A stretch of 7,007 nucleotides of DNA, taken from contig CABIYE010000014.1 in assembly GCA_902362865.1 (NCBI GenBank), forward strand, positions 9,591 to 16,597, in the 5' to 3' direction. The notes under the pieces were generated by a model. That model did no database searches. It worked only from the letters and a program-made list of their open reading frames with translations, and was not told where the DNA came from. The stretch is from Clostridiaceae bacterium (lineage in GTDB: Bacteria; Bacillota; Clostridia; Lachnospirales; Lachnospiraceae). Made by a program: the position numbers and the translations under genes. Positions 3,980-7,007 of this stretch are shown piece after piece (the stretch's first letter is position 1; the number at the start of each line of letters is the position of its first letter).

Positions 3980-5001
3980 ATCAGGAATTTGCAGAAAATA
4001 TAAAAAACCATATCCGGGAATATCTGCCGGTGGACTATCAGGATGCAAAGATAACCCTTGAAAAAGTCACCAAAGGAAATGACCGGATTCTTACAGGGCT
4101 TATCATCCGAAAGGATGATGAAACGGCTGCACCGTCCATTTATCTGGAACACTATGAGGAACAGTTTGGCAAAGGTCGCCCGATGGACGACATTATGAAG
4201 GAAATTGCACAGATAAAAGTGGAAAACAGCCTGGAACTTCCTATTGATGTGAAAGGACTTCAGGATTATGAAACAGCCAGGCCGCTGCTTGCGATCCGTC
4301 TGTGCGACCCGGAAAAGAATCAGGAATATTTGAAAGATAAACCCCATACCGCATGTGGGGAACTGGCGGCAACCTACCGTATTCAGATCATGGAGGACAG
4401 CAGCGGAACGGCTTCCGCTGTTGTTACAAATGATATGTTGAATCTTTGGGGAATTACACCAGAGCAGCTTCACCACGATACGGTGTCAGCAGAAAACGCC
4501 CGGAATCCTGTCTGTTTATACACAATGGATGATGTGATGTCAGAAATAATGCTGTCCGTAAAGCCTGAGAATCTTTTTGAACAGACGGAACCATTAGAAT
4601 CTGAAATGATACCTATGTATATCCTGACAAACCAGAATAAAGTAAATGGCGCCGGGGTTCTGGCAAGAGACGGCGTACTGGATAAAATCGGCGAGCTGCT
4701 TGGTTCTGATTTTTATGTCCTCCCATCATCGACCCATGAAGTTATCCTTGTGCCGGATAACGGGAACATGCAGACTAAAGAACTGGAGAATATGGTAAAA
4801 GAAGTGAATGCTACCCAGGTGCTGCCAGAGGATTTACTTTCTGATAAGGTGCAGTATTATGACCGGGCAGCAAAAACCCTGGGACGAAAACAGGAAAAAG
4901 GTCTTTTAGAGCGTCTTTCCGAAAATAAAGCAAAGATTCAGGAGAAAGAGGCAAAGGAACCCAAAGAAAGACATAAAACCAGACAGGAGCCGAGCTTATA
5001 A
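3976..5001 (+). CDS. DUF5688 family protein
   Basis: The 341-residue soluble protein of unknown function is recognised by its N-terminal part: FAENIKNHIREYLP, then an ITLEKVTKGNDRILTGLII segment and APSIYLEHYEEQFGKGRPMDDIMKEI. It resembles DUF5688 proteins of Clostridia conjugative elements. The middle (residues ~90-290) has alternating strands and helices typical of the family, including NDMLNLWGITPEQL and SDFYVLPSSTHEVILVPD. The last ~45 residues are lysine/glutamate-rich and probably coiled or disordered (ERLSENKAKIQEKEAKEP). I chose ATG 3976 because GGGAGG (3963-3968) lies 7 bases upstream; the frame extends 11 codons further back inside the small upstream gene. The gene is visibly more A/T-rich than topB. 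Its role is probably structural or regulatory in transfer, inferred only from context. Confidence 0.85.
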   Translation: MNQEFAENIKNHIREYLPVDYQDAKITLEKVTKGNDRILTGLIIRKDDETAAPSIYLEHYEEQFGKGRPMDDIMKEIAQIKVENSLELPIDVKGLQDYETARPLLAIRLCDPEKNQEYLKDKPHTACGELAATYRIQIMEDSSGTASAVVTNDMLNLWGITPEQLHHDTVSAENARNPVCLYTMDDVMSEIMLSVKPENLFEQTEPLESEMIPMYILTNQNKVNGAGVLARDGVLDKIGELLGSDFYVLPSSTHEVILVPDNGNMQTKELENMVKEVNATQVLPEDLLSDKVQYYDRAAKTLGRKQEKGLLERLSENKAKIQEKEAKEPKERHKTRQEPSL

Positions 5002-5025
5002 AGGGCAGCGGCTATGCTGCCTTTT
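5000..5025 (+). terminator. Terminator-like hairpin between the DUF5688 gene and topB
   Basis: AAAGGGCAGC (5000-5009), starting inside the stop codon, pairs with GCTGCCTTTT (5016-5025): 10 pairs including one G-U, with a 6-base loop. The T-run belongs to the stem itself, followed by CTAATT. It is a short intrinsic terminator or attenuator. No promoter is visible between it and topB, so partial readthrough is likely. Confidence 0.6.
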
Positions 5026-5053
5026 CTAATTCAAAGAAATGGAGGTTATAGGA

Positions 5054-7007
5054 ATGAAGTTAGTAATTGCAGAAAAGCCCTCCGTCGCCATGTCGCTGGC
5101 GGCGGTTCTGGGTGCGAATGAGAAAAAAGACGGCTACATGGAGGGCGGGGGTTATCTGGTGAGCTGGTGCGTGGGACACCTTCTGGAACTGGCGCAGCCA
5201 GAGGCTTATGGGAAACGGTATGCCAGATGGGGTTATGGTGATCTGCCGATCCTGCCGGAAGAATGGAAATACGAAGTGTCGAAGGATAAGAAAAAGCAGC
5301 TTGACCTTCTTTGCCGGCTGATGAAAGACAAACGGGTGGATTCCGTGGTATGCGCTACCGATGCCGGACGGGAGGGCGAACTGATCTTCCGTCTGGTCTA
5401 TGAACACGCCGGATGCAAGAAACCGATGGAACGCCTCTGGATTTCCAGTATGGAGGACGCGGCAATCCGTGACGGGTTTGAGCACCTGCGTCCTGGCAGC
5501 GACTACGATAAGCTCTATGACGCGGCGGTCTGCCGGGCTGAAGCCGACTGGCTGATCGGCATTAACGCCACCCGGCTTTTCTCTGTCCTGTATGGCGTCA
5601 CGCTGAATGTGGGGCGCGTCATGTCACCCACGCTGGCCCTTCTGGTACAGCGGGAGGCGGATATCCAGGCATTTACGAGCAAGCCCTTCTATGTGCCGGA
5701 GATCACATGCGGCGGCTTTACTGCCTCTGGGGAAAAGCTGTCCGGGAAAAATGAAGCTGAAAAAATCCGTATGGGCTGTGACGGGCAGGTCGCTTCGGTG
5801 CTGTCCGTGGAGAAGCAGGTTAAGACGGTGCAGCCGCCCCGCCTGTATGACCTGACGACTTTGCAGCGGGAATGTAACCGTATCTATGGCTATACGGCCC
5901 AGCAGACCCTTGACTATGTGCAATCCCTCTATGAGAAAAAGCTGGCGACCTATCCCCGGACGGACAGCCAGTATCTGACCGAGGATATGCAGGCAACCGC
6001 CGCTTCTCTGGTTCTCTGGCTGCGGGATCATATGCCTTTTGGAAAGGGCTGCGCAGGGGAACCGGATATTGACCGCGTAACGGATGGCAGCAAAGTCACC
6101 GACCACCATGCCATTATCCCTACGGTGGAGATTGCCCGGACGGATTTATCGGAGCTTCCCTCCGGGGAACAGGATGTACTGACGCTGATCGCCGCAAGGC
6201 TGCTTTCTGCCACGGCTCAGGCGCACCGGTTCGAGGCGGTGACGGCGGTTTTAGACTGCCGGGACCGTTCTTTCACGGCAAAAGGAAAAACCGTATTACA
6301 GGCCGGATGGAAGGAAGTGGAACGCCTCTACCGCATGGGATTGAAACAATCCAAACCGGAGGATGACGAGAATACAGACGCCTCCCTTCCCGTGCTGCAG
6401 GAGGGGCAGATTTTTGAAACGGTTTCTGCCAGTGTCCGGGAGGGCAAAACCTCCCCGCCGAAGCATTATACGGAGGATTCCCTTTTGGCAGCTATGGAGA
6501 CCGCCGGCACCGAGGACATGCCGGAGGACGCCGAGCGCAAAGGATTAGGCACCCCGGCCACCCGTGCGGCTACTTTGGAGAAACTGGTCTCTGCCGGATT
6601 TGTGCAGCGGAAGAAAAAGCAGCTTATCCCCACGGAAAAAGGTACGAACCTGATTCTGGTCCTGCCGGATAACATCAAATCGCCCATGCTCACCGCGGAA
6701 TGGGAATCCATGTTAAAGCAGGTGGAGCGCGGCGAAGTTCCGGCAAAAGATTTCATGGATGGGATCGCAGATATGAGCCGGGCGCTTGTCAAGGCCCATA
6801 CCGCCCCGGAGGAATGTTTTACCGGTCTGTTCCCAGATGCAAAGAGAAACGGGCGTGAAGCTGTCGGCGCCTGCCCCCGATGCGGCGGAACCGTATATGA
6901 GGACAAAAAAGGATTCTTTTGTGATAACCGGGACTGTGCCTTTGCGCTGTGGAAAGACAATAAATTCTTTTCCGGAAAGAAGAAATCCATAACAAAATCC
7001 GTGGCGG
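5054..7007 (+). CDS. topB: DNA topoisomerase III, conjugative-element type (3' end cut off)
   Basis: Type IA topoisomerase that passes single strands through transient breaks; on ICEs it is thought to resolve DNA during transfer or replication. The frame is open from ATG 5054 (GGAGG at 5041-5045, 8-base gap) to the window end, giving 651 codons without a stop. Visible parts: the Toprim domain with EKPSVA (7-12) and TDAGREGELIF (102-112, acidic residues D103 and E107, with Gly where many family members have a second Asp); the block NVGRVMSPTLALLVQRE; the active site LATYPRTDSQYL with catalytic Y300; and DHHAIIPT and KGLGTPATRAATLEKL, conserved in type IA enzymes. Near the end is a zinc-ribbon-like C607-x2-C610...C623-x4-C628. 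Probably a few dozen C-terminal residues lie beyond the edge. No internal frameshift is seen. Confidence 0.96.
   Translation, partial: MKLVIAEKPSVAMSLAAVLGANEKKDGYMEGGGYLVSWCVGHLLELAQPEAYGKRYARWGYGDLPILPEEWKYEVSKDKKKQLDLLCRLMKDKRVDSVVCATDAGREGELIFRLVYEHAGCKKPMERLWISSMEDAAIRDGFEHLRPGSDYDKLYDAAVCRAEADWLIGINATRLFSVLYGVTLNVGRVMSPTLALLVQREADIQAFTSKPFYVPEITCGGFTASGEKLSGKNEAEKIRMGCDGQVASVLSVEKQVKTVQPPRLYDLTTLQRECNRIYGYTAQQTLDYVQSLYEKKLATYPRTDSQYLTEDMQATAASLVLWLRDHMPFGKGCAGEPDIDRVTDGSKVTDHHAIIPTVEIARTDLSELPSGEQDVLTLIAARLLSATAQAHRFEAVTAVLDCRDRSFTAKGKTVLQAGWKEVERLYRMGLKQSKPEDDENTDASLPVLQEGQIFETVSASVREGKTSPPKHYTEDSLLAAMETAGTEDMPEDAERKGLGTPATRAATLEKLVSAGFVQRKKKQLIPTEKGTNLILVLPDNIKSPMLTAEWESMLKQVERGEVPAKDFMDGIADMSRALVKAHTAPEECFTGLFPDAKRNGREAVGACPRCGGTVYEDKKGFFCDNRDCAFALWKDNKFFSGKKKSITKSVA

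Noticed and set aside
3823..4476. 217-residue minus-strand frame opposite the DUF3789/DUF5688 genes
   Set aside because: It has a Phe/Ile/His-rich antisense composition and no recognisable domain. The plus strand here has two well-supported, coupled genes.
5360..5388. Loss of an acidic residue in the Toprim motif of TopB (DAGRE instead of DxDxE) as a sign of inactivation
   Set aside because: The TDAGREGEL form is, to my knowledge, usual in Firmicutes TopB proteins. All other catalytic features, including Y300, are intact.
1..7007. CRISPR array, tRNA/rRNA gene, insertion sequence or attachment site
   Set aside because: No regularly spaced repeats, no RNA-gene cloverleaf or rRNA-like stretch, no transposase or integrase, and no convincing flanking repeats were seen on either strand.

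Overview
The window looks like part of an integrative and conjugative element (ICE) of the Tn1549/CTn type from a gut Clostridia (Lachnospiraceae/Ruminococcaceae-like) host. Three things suggest this: a conjugation-type topoisomerase III gene at the right edge, preceded by the small-membrane-protein/DUF5688 pair and a SLOG-family gene that commonly accompany it in such elements; strong AGGAGG-type ribosome binding sites throughout; and tightly packed or overlapping genes. The host assignment is inferred from gene style and content, not from a database search.

Layout, left to right. (1) 1-423: an unrecognised ORF, open to the left edge. (2) 424-1991, plus strand: a compact nucleotide-metabolism cluster of an all-alpha NTP-pyrophosphohydrolase-like protein (Nmad1/DUF1599-like), a divergent flavin-dependent thymidylate synthase (thyX) and a complete dUTPase (dut). 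The genes overlap or nearly abut. The first is preceded by a hairpin with two mutually exclusive pairings. The first two genes have excellent Shine-Dalgarno sequences but no AUG at the right place in frame. (3) 2093-2743, minus strand: a type II toxin-antitoxin operon (AbrB-fold antitoxin, then RelE/ParE-like toxin) with its own promoter, a 23-bp operator-like palindrome and an intrinsic terminator. (4) 2755-3105, minus strand: a small XRE regulator. It is divergent from (5) 3254-3763, plus strand: a SLOG/YpsA-like nucleotide-binding protein with a good sigma-A promoter and a strong terminator. An 11-bp inverted repeat spans both promoters. (6) 3845-5001: a 44-residue membrane peptide (DUF3789-like), translationally coupled to a DUF5688 protein. 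(7) 5054-7007: topB, cut off by the window end and preceded by a short terminator-like hairpin.

How the parts may work together: dUTPase makes dUMP and ThyX methylates it to dTMP. The pyrophosphohydrolase-like protein could clean up or steer another (d)NTP. Together they would give the element its own thymidylate supply or a DNA-base-related function. The toxin-antitoxin pair would stabilise the element. The XRE/SLOG pair looks like a regulator plus ligand-sensing or nucleotide-processing protein. DUF3789, DUF5688 and TopB belong to the transfer/maintenance backbone. The most unusual signals are the paired start-region anomalies of the Nmad1-like gene and thyX, the switch-like hairpin ahead of them, and the departures of this ThyX from the classical signature motif.
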